A stretch of DNA of 10,441 bases, from contig JAOXYC010238570.1 of assembly GCA_028565715.1 (NCBI GenBank), forward strand, positions 1 to 10,441. Direction: 5' to 3'. Made by a program: the position numbers and the translations under genes. A model generated the notes under the pieces. The model saw only the letters and a list, made by a program, of their open reading frames with translations. It made no database searches and had not been told where the DNA came from. Below, in pieces: positions 1 through 8,331 of the stretch; position 1 is the stretch's first letter; each line of letters begins with the position of its first letter. This stretch comes from Phoronis pallida (lineage: Eukaryota; Phoronida; Phoronidae).

Positions 1-1938
1 TATAAAGACATAAAGACGATTGGTATTCACAATAAGGAAAAAATGACAAAAATAAAAATGCCCCTTAATGTCCCTCAAACATTTAAACTAAAGCTGTTAT
101 GTCGTTTATATTTCATTTATCGCTACAGTAATATAAGGCAATCATCTACAGGCTACAAACTCTCGATAACACTTTTGATATATGTTAAGGTCTATTATTT
201 AACAATGAACAGAAATGTTTTGTACAGAACCAGCAGATGCAAAAATAATCACATGTATACCACGACAAAACTATACCCAGTTTTTAAACCTGTTATACTG
301 TCTATAACCTATCGTATGAAACCACGAAGAAATGACTAAGTTTTAATAATAAAGGAGAGTCACACTTTAATGGTCCCTCGAATTTACGAAATGTATTGCA
401 TTTTGTAACAGTCGCGAATCCCTTTAGATTGGTTTCATTACAGAGTTTTGGAAAACTTGATGATGCAAAAATCACCAGGTTTACCATTTCATATGTAGGG
501 GTGGGGGAGAAAGTCATCAGTTTCGTAAACCAGCCTGGCTCAAGCTAATGTCATCTTTGATCACAAAGTAGTCTCTCAAGCAATAACAATCTTTGCAAAC
601 TGGAGTTGTGTTAGTGAGTTGTTAGTTGTTGTCATGACGGTTTGTGGATCTGTGGGGCTGAACCAAGTTTAGGATGGCTTCCTAGCCCGACATTGCTTTT
701 TTGTTTCCTTTATTTGTTTTTTTCTACCACACTGAACAAGACACGTAGTCTCACAAGTCCCTTCGTTTGTATACAAGGTTACGTAATAGACACCGAGATT
801 ACGTGGAACAATGTAACAAATCAGAACAAGTTAATGCTCTTCGACGTTTCCCTATTTGCTCCCGTATATTACTGCAATGAATTATAATTATTCAGTAAAT
901 CTACAAAAAAAGTTTACATAGCTGAATTTCTGCTAAAATTTCGTCATGAAAATTTAAGTTCCAACATGTGTTATTGTCACAATCAACAGGATACCGAACA
1001 CTGGCAATTTGTTTGTTTTATGCAAAGCCATGCCATAGTCCCTTTTTTATTAATCAACAGCTACGCCGTCAACTCCGATTGTTTTGGCCCGTCATAGCAC
1101 GTGGTCCTGCCATCTACCGGACAGAACAAGTGAAACAGGAATGCGGCAGCCATTTTATAAATGTTCGTCTGCAACATTATAAAGCATCCAACGGAACATC
1201 GTCTTGACAGGCTTTTTGACGGGTGATGTTTCTGCAACGAAATTAAAACTGCATATAATATAAAGGTTATAAAATATGAAACCAAAGTGAGAACCTTCTT
1301 CTATAATTCAAAACGACGACGTGCTACAGAAGTTTGCTCATACTGACATCAATTTACGACATAGAAGAGTTTAACTGCAAAGCAAACGAGCATGCTTGGG
1401 GCGGGGTTTTCAAACATTGAAATTCATGCGTCCACTCATATGGTCGAAATTGTTCTTAATTGTTCTAGTATACTGAGTAACTGTTGCTACCAATGGAGAG
1501 GCGAGTTACATGCAACTCAATTACTCAGTTACACTGGTTAGCCCTACATTATTTGGAATATTTACTATGCAATTTTGTTTTTTTATGAAGTTTTTCGTCA
1601 TAACAAAAATGAAGCCTACTTATAGTCTACAAACACTCTAAGCCATCGTTTAAAAGGTATAACTGTGTATGCTTTTTGCCTCCACACTGCGATTAGTAAC
1701 CAGTCAGTACTATGGATCTAGACAATCATTAGGTATAACAAAATGTCTGCAATCATTTCATACAATCGTGGCAAAATAGCATACATGTAGCCTCTTGGAC
1801 AAGTCTAAACCCCAACATCGAGAGATGGAGAGATGATGCGAGTAGATGATTTGAGAACTAATAAACTACTGCAGAGAAATTGAAGCCAAAAGTTACAGAT
1901 AAGTATTGTATGTGACTCATTTAGTAGGAAACTTAAAG

Positions 1939-2212
1939 ATACTGTTTCCTCATTGGTCCCGATCTGGCATCCAAATTCAGATCAACTAGAAATGTTGTGT
2001 ATAAGTCCTTTGATGAACATAGCTAACTTACATCTTAATAAAAAGTCAGTAAAGGGGCTTTTGGGAGTTTTTTGGGATATAAAGCTCTCAAATCAACCCT
2101 TACAAATGTTTACTCAGATGCAAGTTAATTATATTCGCCAAAGGACTTACTCGCAACATTTCTAATTGAATTGAATTTTGACCACAGGTCCTCACCAACG
2201 AGGAGAGAGTAT
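1939..2212. repeat. Imperfect palindrome (fold-back element), about 134-bp arms
   Basis: The left arm (1939-2072) pairs with the reverse complement of the right arm (2079-2212), nearly gap-free about a centre at 2075-2076. The best block is 1984-2037 against 2114-2167, where I count 43 of 54 identical bases, including runs TAGAAATGTTG and TAAGTCCTTTG. Pairing continues outward through CCTC-TTGGT to ATACT and may reach TGTGACTC near 1911 (weaker). The arms make similar peptides on opposite strands (QLEML..SPL.NI.NLHL), which explains two overlapping false ORFs. It could be a MITE or an inverted duplication; no target-site duplication was established. Confidence 0.85.
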
Positions 2213-3241
2213 AACTAGAAACACGGAGTGACAGAGCGTTCACTTGACTAACCACGTCACGATATCTGGTTCGATTATTGGTTAAAAACGTAGTCAGACT
2301 GTAACCGGAATTCTTGTACGTGTTTAGATTCAAAATCTTGTCAGAGCTTGTGATATTTATCAACCGCCCACTGAATGAGTCACGTAGAGCTAACGAAGAT
2401 CTCGCTTACCAGAATGGAAGAGAGGATACAAGACGCCCTCTTGTGGATTAAGCTGAAAGTAATAGTCATGAAACATCACACGATGAAAAAACAGAAAGGT
2501 TCATCAGAAGTAAGCTGAAATATCGATTTGAAAAAAGAACGAAATATGAAATTTAGAGAAATTTTCTAATAGACTTTGTTACAGTGAACACATAAAAGAC
2601 CAATCAGTGCAATCGTTTTGACTTAATAAAAACTTCATAATTTTAAATTAGAAGAAGAAATTAATCAACACTTTCTTGTATGTGAATAGGTTATTCGGTA
2701 GCGGGCGACTGTTGGTTTCCTGAGTACCACATAACTAGCTTTTAAGGTGTGGCGAGAATCACGACGATGAAGTACGACAAAGCTGCCAGAATACTCTCAT
2801 CAGTAGATTACATAGTTTTGTAAACCTTCATGTAGTGTTAAGAGTTTTCTATGACAGAGAAGAATGACGCGGGTAAGGAACCATTACTAGTTTAACCAAC
2901 ATCGTATCAGCCTCTGCTACCACCCTTATCATCAGCACAAACCACGATCAACCATGTTTCCGCTGCACGAATCAGCCCCACATTGGCGCTCACACATTAT
3001 ACATTGCCCACGATAAGCTGTAACATCCTTGGTATGGACAAGCTTGATCTAGTGCATTCTTTAGATGACTAAAAGGGCAGCAGAGGCTAATGCGAAGATA
3101 GCGAAGCAGATAGTTTCCTAACCCTAACTAAGAAGACGGTCTGTCATCAAGTTAATATCATAATGATAACATGATGACAAAAGCAAAACGCGAAACGTAG
3201 ACCACAATCTTCTGATGTTTGCCATAGAAGACTTGTCAAGC

Positions 3242-3372
3242 TTACTTTATAAGAAGCTGTCTACAATGTGCATTATGTATTATGTAGACTAATATGGCTA
3301 TATTACCAATGTGCAATGTTTTCTTAAAATCGGTCACAATATTGATTCTAAAACAATGAAAGCCGAGGTTTC
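3242..3372 (-). CDS. Possible terminal exon (low confidence)
   Basis: A strong minus-strand acceptor (GTTTTTTTCTCTCCC tract, then ATATCTAG) is followed by a frame that continues from exon 12 in phase 1. It reads 42 codons (NLGFHCFRINIVTDFKKTL, then a hydrophobic IGNIAILVYII run) to a TAA at 3242-3244. It would end the protein soon after the Arg/Ser tail, without C2B. Against it: no known similarity, no AATAAA just downstream, and such an open length arises often by chance. Other acceptors that also fit phase 1 are at 3718 (about 13 codons to a stop) and 2449 (immediate stop). Confidence 0.2.
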
Positions 3373-3943
3373 CTAGATATTTGGGAGAGAAAAAAACATG
3401 CCATGCCATACTTTCAAAATAGATAAGCACAATTCGTGGAAGCCGCGAGATTTCTTGGACTCCAATGCAAAATCGTTCAAATTTCACACTCAAATAATTT
3501 AGAACAATGTTTTAATTCTTTGGGAAACAACACAGACGCAAGAGTATTAACATCCCATGTGTATTAGTATCAGTGCAGCTTACAGAGCAATTCACTGATA
3601 TCAAACAATATACGCACACATTATGGAAAAGACGGTTGGAAAGAGAATTTTAGGAAATAGTTAGACTTTTGCACACGTTACTACAATAAGACTTGAAAAT
3701 CTCCAATGCAAAAGCACACTGGCAGAAGACAGTTTGGAGTAGCATACAAGAGTAAGGGACCAGCACTAGTCAACACTTTGATGATCAAACTTTAGTAAGT
3801 AGAAAGAAAGTTTGAACATATCTTTTACGTTACTGTACCAATGTAAAGAAATGGTTTGATATCAAAATGCCTCTGTGTGCTCAAACATAAAGTACGGGTG
3901 CAGTGAGGGAGTTTAAATATTACACAATGCAGTTAAAAGCTAC

Positions 3944-4052
3944 CTGTTGAACCATTGGATACTCTGTCGCGAGATGACGATCTTTCTCGACTCTTATTAT
4001 CGCGAGATGATGATCGTTCTCTACTTTTGTCTCTGCTCTTTGACTTTGATCC
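3944..4052 (-). CDS. pclo: Exon 12: Arg/Ser-repeat tail exon
   Basis: The 109-nt exon encodes residues 644-680, starting GSKSKSRDKSRERSSSRD and repeating KSRERSSSRD before ending DRVSNGST. Acceptor ATATGTTTTAG and donor ACA G|GTAGCT fit phases 0 and 1. The peptide is a charged RS/RD/RE low-complexity segment that would be heavily phosphorylatable. Most of it comes from two copies of a 33-nt tandem repeat. I know of no domain of this kind at this place in Piccolo, so its exon status rests on splice sites, phase and an open frame. In vertebrates this position is the C2A-C2B linker. The gene should continue to the left. Confidence 0.8.
3967..4032. repeat. Two 33-nt tandem copies inside exon 12
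   Basis: Positions 3967-3999 and 4000-4032 begin with TCGCGAGATGA and match at 26 of 33 bases. Read on the minus strand each copy encodes a unit of the type KSRERSSSRD plus one residue, so the period is 11 codons and keeps the frame. The repeat builds most of the Arg/Ser-rich tail. Confidence 0.85.
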
Positions 4053-4464
4053 CTAAAACATATAGTTCATTAATAAAAAGTAATAATCTAACCAAGACTT
4101 ATTTCTCAATAAAGAAACTTGTCTACCAGACCAGCAGAGCACAAACAAGAAGTCGAAACCTTGTTCCAAAGACATTTTACTCGATCATAGGACCTTGCTT
4201 CTCAAAATGTTTTCAACAAGTCTGCTTTCATTGACCACAATTTTTTTGCCGTAGATCAGAGAAAGTCTCTTCGTAAAACAATCAGAATAATAGTCAATGA
4301 ATCGAGGGATTGGGCAGCACCAACTTCCAAAATGTTATTATGGAGTTATTCGTCACCCTAATGTATTCCTATGCACTTTAATTGACCAAACAGGTGCGAT
4401 ACTATTTAAGTGAGTGAACTTTACTGATTTGGACTTAAGAAAAATGTTTTACAAAGAACTTTAC
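4053..4464 (-). other. Intron 11 (412 bp, phase 0)
   Basis: GTAAAG to TTTTAG. The sequence is AT-rich. I see no repeat, exon or RNA gene in it. Confidence 0.75.
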
Positions 4465-4646
4465 CCGTCTTCCATCTGAACCAGGCGATAGGTTGTCTTG
4501 ACTTCCGCCTGGAGACCGCCCTCGTTGCCTTTGCGCAGGTTCAGCAGAAGAACTACTTATTTCCGGTGCCATGCCAAGCTTGTCTTCAATAAATGACTTA
4601 TCACAGAGTTTATACCAGCGGGGTTTATTGTCAAGGGTTCTTTCGT
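4465..4646 (-). CDS. pclo: Exon 11: end of C2A and following Ser/Gly/Arg-rich linker
   Basis: The 182-nt exon encodes residues 583-643. The first part, DERTLDNKPRWYKLCDKSF, closes the C2 fold: Piccolo C2A ends with a similar LDNTPRWYPL. The second part, from about residue 605, is disordered and rich in Ser, Gly, Gln and Arg (APEISSSSAEPAQRQRGRSP and PGGSQDNLSPGSDGRR). Acceptor CTATTTTCAG is strong; donor CGG|GTAAAG is fair (phase 0). No ORF long enough to be seen by length alone exists here; it was found by following the phase from exon 10. Confidence 0.92.
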
Positions 4647-5105
4647 CTGAAAATAGATTGCAAGAATCAAGAATACATTCTTCTCACCAAATATAGGCTT
4701 CTTATGCTTGATTTTATTGACTATGGAACCAACTGTAAACTGTCTGACTCTCAGCAATATCCAGTTGTAATTACAAGAAAACAAGGTACTAATGTATTAG
4801 ATCATCTTTTAGAATTGACTTTATTGACAATATTCGACTACTTTCGAAGTGTCTGACTTCATAATCACAATACCGCCAAAATATGACCACAATTCTGGCG
4901 ACATTGTGATTATGAAGTCAAACACTTCTTCAAAACTAGTAAAGGTATTCTTATCAATTCAAGACGATCAGATTCAAAGGTATGGTGGTCCTTATGATTG
5001 CAATAAAGTCCAACTGTATAAAGAATCAAGCTATATATCAGAAATTCTTTTTAACCAAGTCATCTTACCGGCTACAGAAATACCCGAGTTGTTCCGAGTG
5101 CTTAC
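4647..5105 (-). other. Intron 10 (459 bp, phase 1) carrying a fold-back
   Basis: GTAAGC to TTTTCAG. Its central part is the inverted repeat at 4846-4928 with weaker flanking symmetry from about 4800 to 4969. The open frames seen on both strands here (4557-4784, 4593-4856, 4849-5109) do not resemble proteins and overlap exon borders, so I treat them as chance. Confidence 0.75.
4846..4928. repeat. Inverted repeat, 33-bp arms with 17-nt loop
   Basis: Left arm 4846-4878 and right arm 4896-4928 are reverse complements at 30 of 33 positions. The core TGACTTCATAATCACAAT (4854-4871) is perfect. All three mismatches are transitions. Weaker, gapped similarity continues outward to about 4800 on the left and 4969 on the right (GATCATCTT..GAATTGA against GATCGTCTTGAATTGA). 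The element sits within intron 10, between the last two C2A exons, and gives rise to a spurious plus-strand ORF at 4849-5109. Confidence 0.92.
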
Positions 5106-5287
5106 CTAAAGGAACAAGAAGTTCCCCCATAAAGTCATCACGTGAGAATCGATCATAATCCCAAACGGACACTTGTAGAAGTCGTTTACGAAGATGTTTC
5201 TTTGGAACATTCATGAAAATGAGAGTCTGGTGCCAAATTGGGTTCAACGTCTTGTCTATGTGTTTTGTGCGATGCTTAATATCATTT
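5106..5287 (-). CDS. pclo: Exon 10: second half of C2A with calcium loop 3
   Basis: The 182-nt exon encodes residues 522-583. It begins after TTTTTCTCAG with NDIKHRTKHIDKTLNPIWHQ, the polybasic strand and the NP.W.QT motif of C2 domains. It continues to VSVWDYDRFSRDDFMGELL, where D565, D567 and D573 have the spacing of the three loop-3 aspartates of synaptotagmin C2A. With D504 and D510 this gives a full set of five calcium ligands. Lysine and arginine clusters (KKHLRKR) may aid membrane contact. Donor TTA G|GTAAGC is strong; phase 1. Confidence 0.95.
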
Positions 5288-5609
5288 CTGAGAAAAACAA
5301 ACATGAGAACACTTTAAATAAAACGAAAATTGGTAGCCATTGAGGTACTAACAAAATGAATAAGTTTATTGACAATTGGCGAAACGGACAGGAGTTCGAA
5401 ATGACGTATTATTGAATCATTACCAAATTACCTGTAAATGGGCCTTATGAAGGGGTAAACGTATCATTGTACGCTGAACACTAAGAATCCAAAAGTTTGT
5501 CGATTATGGCATTTTTTTAATATTTACATTGGGAACAAAGACAATCTGTGTGTGTTTTAAACAATCAACATACGTTTACAAAAACAAGTTGATTTTTCTG
5601 GAAACTTAC
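5288..5609 (-). other. Intron 9 (322 bp, phase 2) interrupting C2A
   Basis: GTAAGT to TTTTTCTCAG. It splits the C2A domain between PPKE and NDIKHRT. Two pairs of splice-like sites could frame tiny exons of lengths divisible by three: 5528-5545 (18 nt, open in frame) and 5432-5473 (42 nt, in-frame stop). Neither is proven. Confidence 0.7.
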
Positions 5610-5782
5610 TCTTTTGGGGGAAGGATGCAGACTTTTACGAAGGGGTCTGAGAGGCCATTGCTATCTTTTGGTATGAGATTGTAAGCTTGTAGTACATGGA
5701 CGTTCAGTGTGTGGTCGTAACTGTCGAAACTCAACTGCAGCTCTATTTCGCCGTAGTTTCGAGTTGGTTTTCGGTCGAAATA
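5610..5782 (-). CDS. pclo: Exon 9: first half of C2A domain
   Basis: The 173-nt exon encodes residues 465-522. After a short YFDRKPTRNY leader comes the C2 start GEIELQLSFD, then the strand LNVHVLQAYNL, and calcium loop 1 containing D504 and D510 within KDSNGLSDPFVKV. Their six-residue spacing matches the two loop-1 aspartates of synaptotagmin-type C2 domains, so calcium and phospholipid binding is likely. The exon ends in CILPPKE at donor AAAGA|GTAAGT (phase 2). Acceptor CCATGTTGCAG is good. A six-codon difference from vertebrate Piccolo at the end of this exon is discussed in the findings. Confidence 0.95.
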
Positions 5783-7041
5783 CTGCAACATGGATAAATT
5801 ATCGATATGATGAGAAAGATAACATGTTTTGTTTACATGTAACATATTAACAGAATGGAATTGTCAATACTATATCATGGCCTGTAGACCATCTTAAGAC
5901 GCTTATCAAATGAGGGTTCATATTCTGTTGATTCATTTGTCTTAGCCGTGCTTTCTCTGCAAAAACTAATTGGAGTAATTACTAATTGTATTCCTTCAAT
6001 ATTTGTTCAAAGCAGAGAAGCCTTTGGTTAATGGATGTATTATAAGAAAATCAATTGCGTCATTCGCAGGAAGGCCTACATTGTACTTTAAAAAATGGCA
6101 AATAAAGGTCGTGAGTGTCCTTTTTAAAAAACAAAATGAATGCTAAAAAAGAAAAGAGAACACATAAAAAGTGGTGATACGTTAAAAGAACATGCAAAAT
6201 ATCATCCTTCCCATATCCTTAAGTCAGAAAGTGGCCTTTGTAAATTGTGATTCAACCAAGGTGTTCTCATGAAAGGATACATAGAATATATTCTTGTGAC
6301 CATAACTTAAACGCATGTTGTAAAGTCATTGATTGAATGTTGTAGAAAGGTGTGTGACCAAAATATGACCGGATAGCCAAAATAATATTAAAATATTGCA
6401 GTCGTTTCCATTAGGCCTACGTCTCCGGCGACATAACTACTACGGCGGCGATATAATGGGTTCCCGGTGACATAATGGTCCATGACAAGGTGAAACATAG
6501 TTAATGGAACATATTTTGTATCTGATCTAATTTTCTTCGAATTATTGTGATAAGCTAGGCATGCACCAGAGTGAAGTTGCATAAATGGTGAGCATGCATA
6601 CAATTGGCGACGTGTGGTAATATAGTATAAAGCGTTCAAGAGTACCACAGCAGGCTAATGTTATATACCAAGGGGTGCTTAACTTTCTCTTCATCTAAAA
6701 CGGAACAACAAAGGAACAATTAACATTCTATTTCGTTCTGGCTTAAATTGAACGATGAAATTCGAAGACACTTCACTGTTGAAAATATTGATATTCCCAT
6801 AACCGGAAGCACTCCCAAACTTTTTCACGTTTTGAGTGAACCTCGATCTCTTTATTCTTATGGCACGATTATTAATGATTTTCCAATTTCAACAATATAA
6901 CAAGATAAAAGCACACAAAAACTTAGAATTGGATGAAAATTTTTGAAACCCCAAAATGGACTGACAATAAATTTACAACACGTTTACAACTACATACATT
7001 GTAACACGCTTTCAGATATGTCATTTCCGCAGCACCCTTAC
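5783..7041 (-). other. Intron 8 (1259 bp, phase 0)
   Basis: GTAAGG to TTGCAG. It is AT-rich. The only structure I can point to is the short triplicated CGGCGACATAA motif and an 86-codon minus-strand frame (6388-6648) without recognisable similarity, which partly covers that repeat. Nothing else is supported. Confidence 0.7.
6426..6475. repeat. Three degenerate 11-bp copies of CGGCGACATAA
   Basis: CGGCGACATAA (6426-6436), CGGCGATATAA (6446-6456) and CGGTGACATAA (6465-6475) are spaced 20 and 19 nt apart within intron 8. They are richer in CpG than their surroundings. They may be a decayed minisatellite or a piece of a mobile element; the sequence does not decide. Confidence 0.6.
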
Positions 7042-7247
7042 CTCCTCAAAATCAATTTTCTTTTCGAAACTGGATGTAGAAGAACTAGAATTTGCCTTTA
7101 GGGAAGAAAGATTTGTCTTTTGAAAAATGTCAGAATGGGACGAATGCGCAGTAGACGAGCTGTGATTGTTTTGGATTCCTTGCAACTGATTGGCTAACGT
7201 GTTTGGATCAAAACGAGACTGCATGGCCATACTTTCCAAAACACGAT
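7042..7247 (-). CDS. pclo: Exon 8: linker with Piccolo-like DPxxLAxxLQ motif
   Basis: The 206-nt exon encodes residues 396-464. It opens with a probable helix, RVLESMAMQSRFDPNTLANQ, then LQGIQNN, followed by a Ser/His-rich stretch and an acidic end (KKIDFEEV region, the last two residues before the junction being EE). The phrase FDPNTLANQLQ parallels VDPKQLAAELQ in the same linker of vertebrate Piccolo, which strengthens the family call beyond the folded domains. Acceptor CTATTTCAG and donor GAG|GTAAGG are strong. The intron that follows is phase 0 and is the longest internal one (1259 bp). Confidence 0.92.
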
Positions 7248-7636
7248 CTGAAATAGATTGAGCAACTCAACAAAAACAACATGCAATTATTAAACGAAGT
7301 ATTAACTACTTCAAAAAGTGCTCTATTATTATTATTTTAGCAAACTAAATTAGACTTTCTAGATATTTACTATTCAAAATAACCGTAAAAACTAAACAGT
7401 CGTGTTGCCATTTTGACATGCTTGCTAAGCAGCATGCCTGCAAAAAAATACTAGATAAATGCTCTATCTTAAAATATCATAACAAATAACGACTTTCGTT
7501 AAACAGGCGGAACCTGCAAGGCACGTGGAGTCCGTCGCAACCTCGACAAAGCACAAATTGACTTATTTGCCGCTCCGGAAATACCCGGGGTTTCCCGAGT
7601 GGGGAGTTTGGAAGAGTATTCTTTTTCATCACTTAC
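7248..7636 (-). other. Intron 7 (389 bp, phase 1) with CpG-rich island
   Basis: GTAAGT to TTTCAG. The part nearest exon 7 (about 7503-7615) is GC-rich with nine CpG sites and an E-box CACGTG (7522-7527 region). It also has a near-palindrome GGAAATACCC/GGGTTTCC at 7577-7595. The rest is AT-rich. The island stays open in more than one frame but has no convincing pair of splice sites. Confidence 0.6.
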
Positions 7637-7773
7637 CACAGTCGTCATAATCACTGACGCTTGTGTCGAGATTATCATACGAAGACCTCATGCTAGTCGT
7701 GGGATCAGTCGTTGCTTGCGGAGTACTGGCGCTAGAAACAGTCGACGAGTATTTACTACCCATATTGGTTCCC
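7637..7773 (-). CDS. pclo: Exon 7: Ser/Thr-rich linker after PDZ
   Basis: The 137-nt exon encodes residues 350-396, a Ser/Thr/Asp-rich disordered linker (for example SSTVSSASTPQATTDPTTS and SVSDYDDC). Acceptor TGCTTATTTAG and donor TGT G|GTAAGT are good, and the phases (2 in, 1 out) fit both neighbours. It links the PDZ and C2 domains. There is no domain here. The donor is followed 22 nt into the intron by a CpG-rich stretch. Confidence 0.9.
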
Positions 7774-8062
7774 CTAAATAAGCACAACAAAACATTTGAA
7801 AAATGATCAGGAATTCCGACTGAGATGTCAGTCACGTTTGGTTGAAAAATCAGTATATGCTAGGTATTCATTTGAATTTAAGAAAAGTCTAATAGTATAA
7901 CAATTATCACTTTTCATTTAGAACATTCTTATAACAGGATTGTTCAAAAGTCACAATCGCATAGAACTTTTTTCCACAAACTTCAAGACCCATCCGTATT
8001 ATTTATCGTGGTACCAGAGAGTTCTTTTACTACTACGGTGTGCGACAATCAGTAGAACTTAC

Positions 8063-8171
8063 GTTCGTATAACAAGTTCAACTTCGCCACATCTCTGTTC
8101 CAATATCTTCTGAACATCTTCGTAACTTTTACCGGTCAGGCATACCCCGTTCCATTCCAAGACTTGGTCAC
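8063..8171 (-). CDS. pclo: Exon 6: C-terminal half of the PDZ domain
   Basis: This 109-nt exon encodes residues 314-350, running from [20 protein letters not shown] to a final VELVIR strand. It carries the typical PDZ elements: the G-D/M-x-V-L-x-W-N-G turn, the alpha-2 helix ([10 protein letters not shown]) that lines the peptide groove, and the closing beta strand. The helix starts with Ser-Tyr rather than the class-I His, so ligand class cannot be told from this alone. The acceptor TTTAAATTAAG has only a modest pyrimidine tract; the donor AC|GTAAGT is strong (phase 2). Confidence 0.95.
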
Positions 8172-8331
8172 CTTAATTTAAAAGATCATATCTAAATATC
8201 ACATGCATATAAAAGGTGGTGTGAAAACTACTTTGAAATGCCAAAAAGGTGATAGAAGGCATTCAATCTCATTCTTTAAAAAACGTGTTGTTAAAAGTGC
8301 ATTTCTGGGGGAGCTCATATATTCTTAATAC

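Larger units (their letters stand above)
1..3943. other. Long stretch without a supported gene
   Basis: This stretch is AT-rich with stops in all frames. The open frames of 70-98 codons (43-339, 302-517, 642-887, 968-1207, 1061-1285, 1953-2165, 2100-2363) resemble no protein I know and lack splice or start context. It may be the next intron, the 3' untranslated part or the 3' flank of the Piccolo-like gene. Noted inside it are a fold-back at 1939-2212, a possible terminal exon at 3242-3372, a CTCF-like word at 2432-2446, and isolated GC-box and E-box words at 1398-1406 and 1098-1103. I searched by eye on the minus strand for C2B and found no segment like it. Confidence 0.6.

Noticed and set aside
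968-1207. 79-codon plus-strand ORF with an upstream acceptor-like site
   Set aside because: The peptide is unrecognisable and no donor or partner exon is visible; chance is sufficient.
1953-2363. Overlapping ORFs on opposite strands with similar peptides
   Set aside because: Both are explained by the palindrome at 1939-2212; the peptide likeness follows from inverted DNA similarity.
3115-3130. Telomere-like CCTAACCCTAACTA
   Set aside because: Only about two imperfect units; too short to be interstitial telomeric sequence.
3242-3493. 83-codon minus-strand ORF as an independent gene
   Set aside because: No promoter, start context or similarity. Only its last part is kept as a possible terminal exon at low confidence.
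4849-5109. 86-codon plus-strand ORF
   Set aside because: It runs through the inverted repeat and over the donor of exon 10 on the other strand; no similarity or splice support.
5951-6020. Short inverted repeat TTCTCTGC / GCAGAGAA
   Set aside because: Only eight perfect bases with gapped flanks; expected by chance in this length.
6388-6648. 86-codon minus-strand ORF in intron 8
   Set aside because: No similarity, no splice pair in phase with exons 8 and 9, and part of it is the short CGGCGACATAA array.
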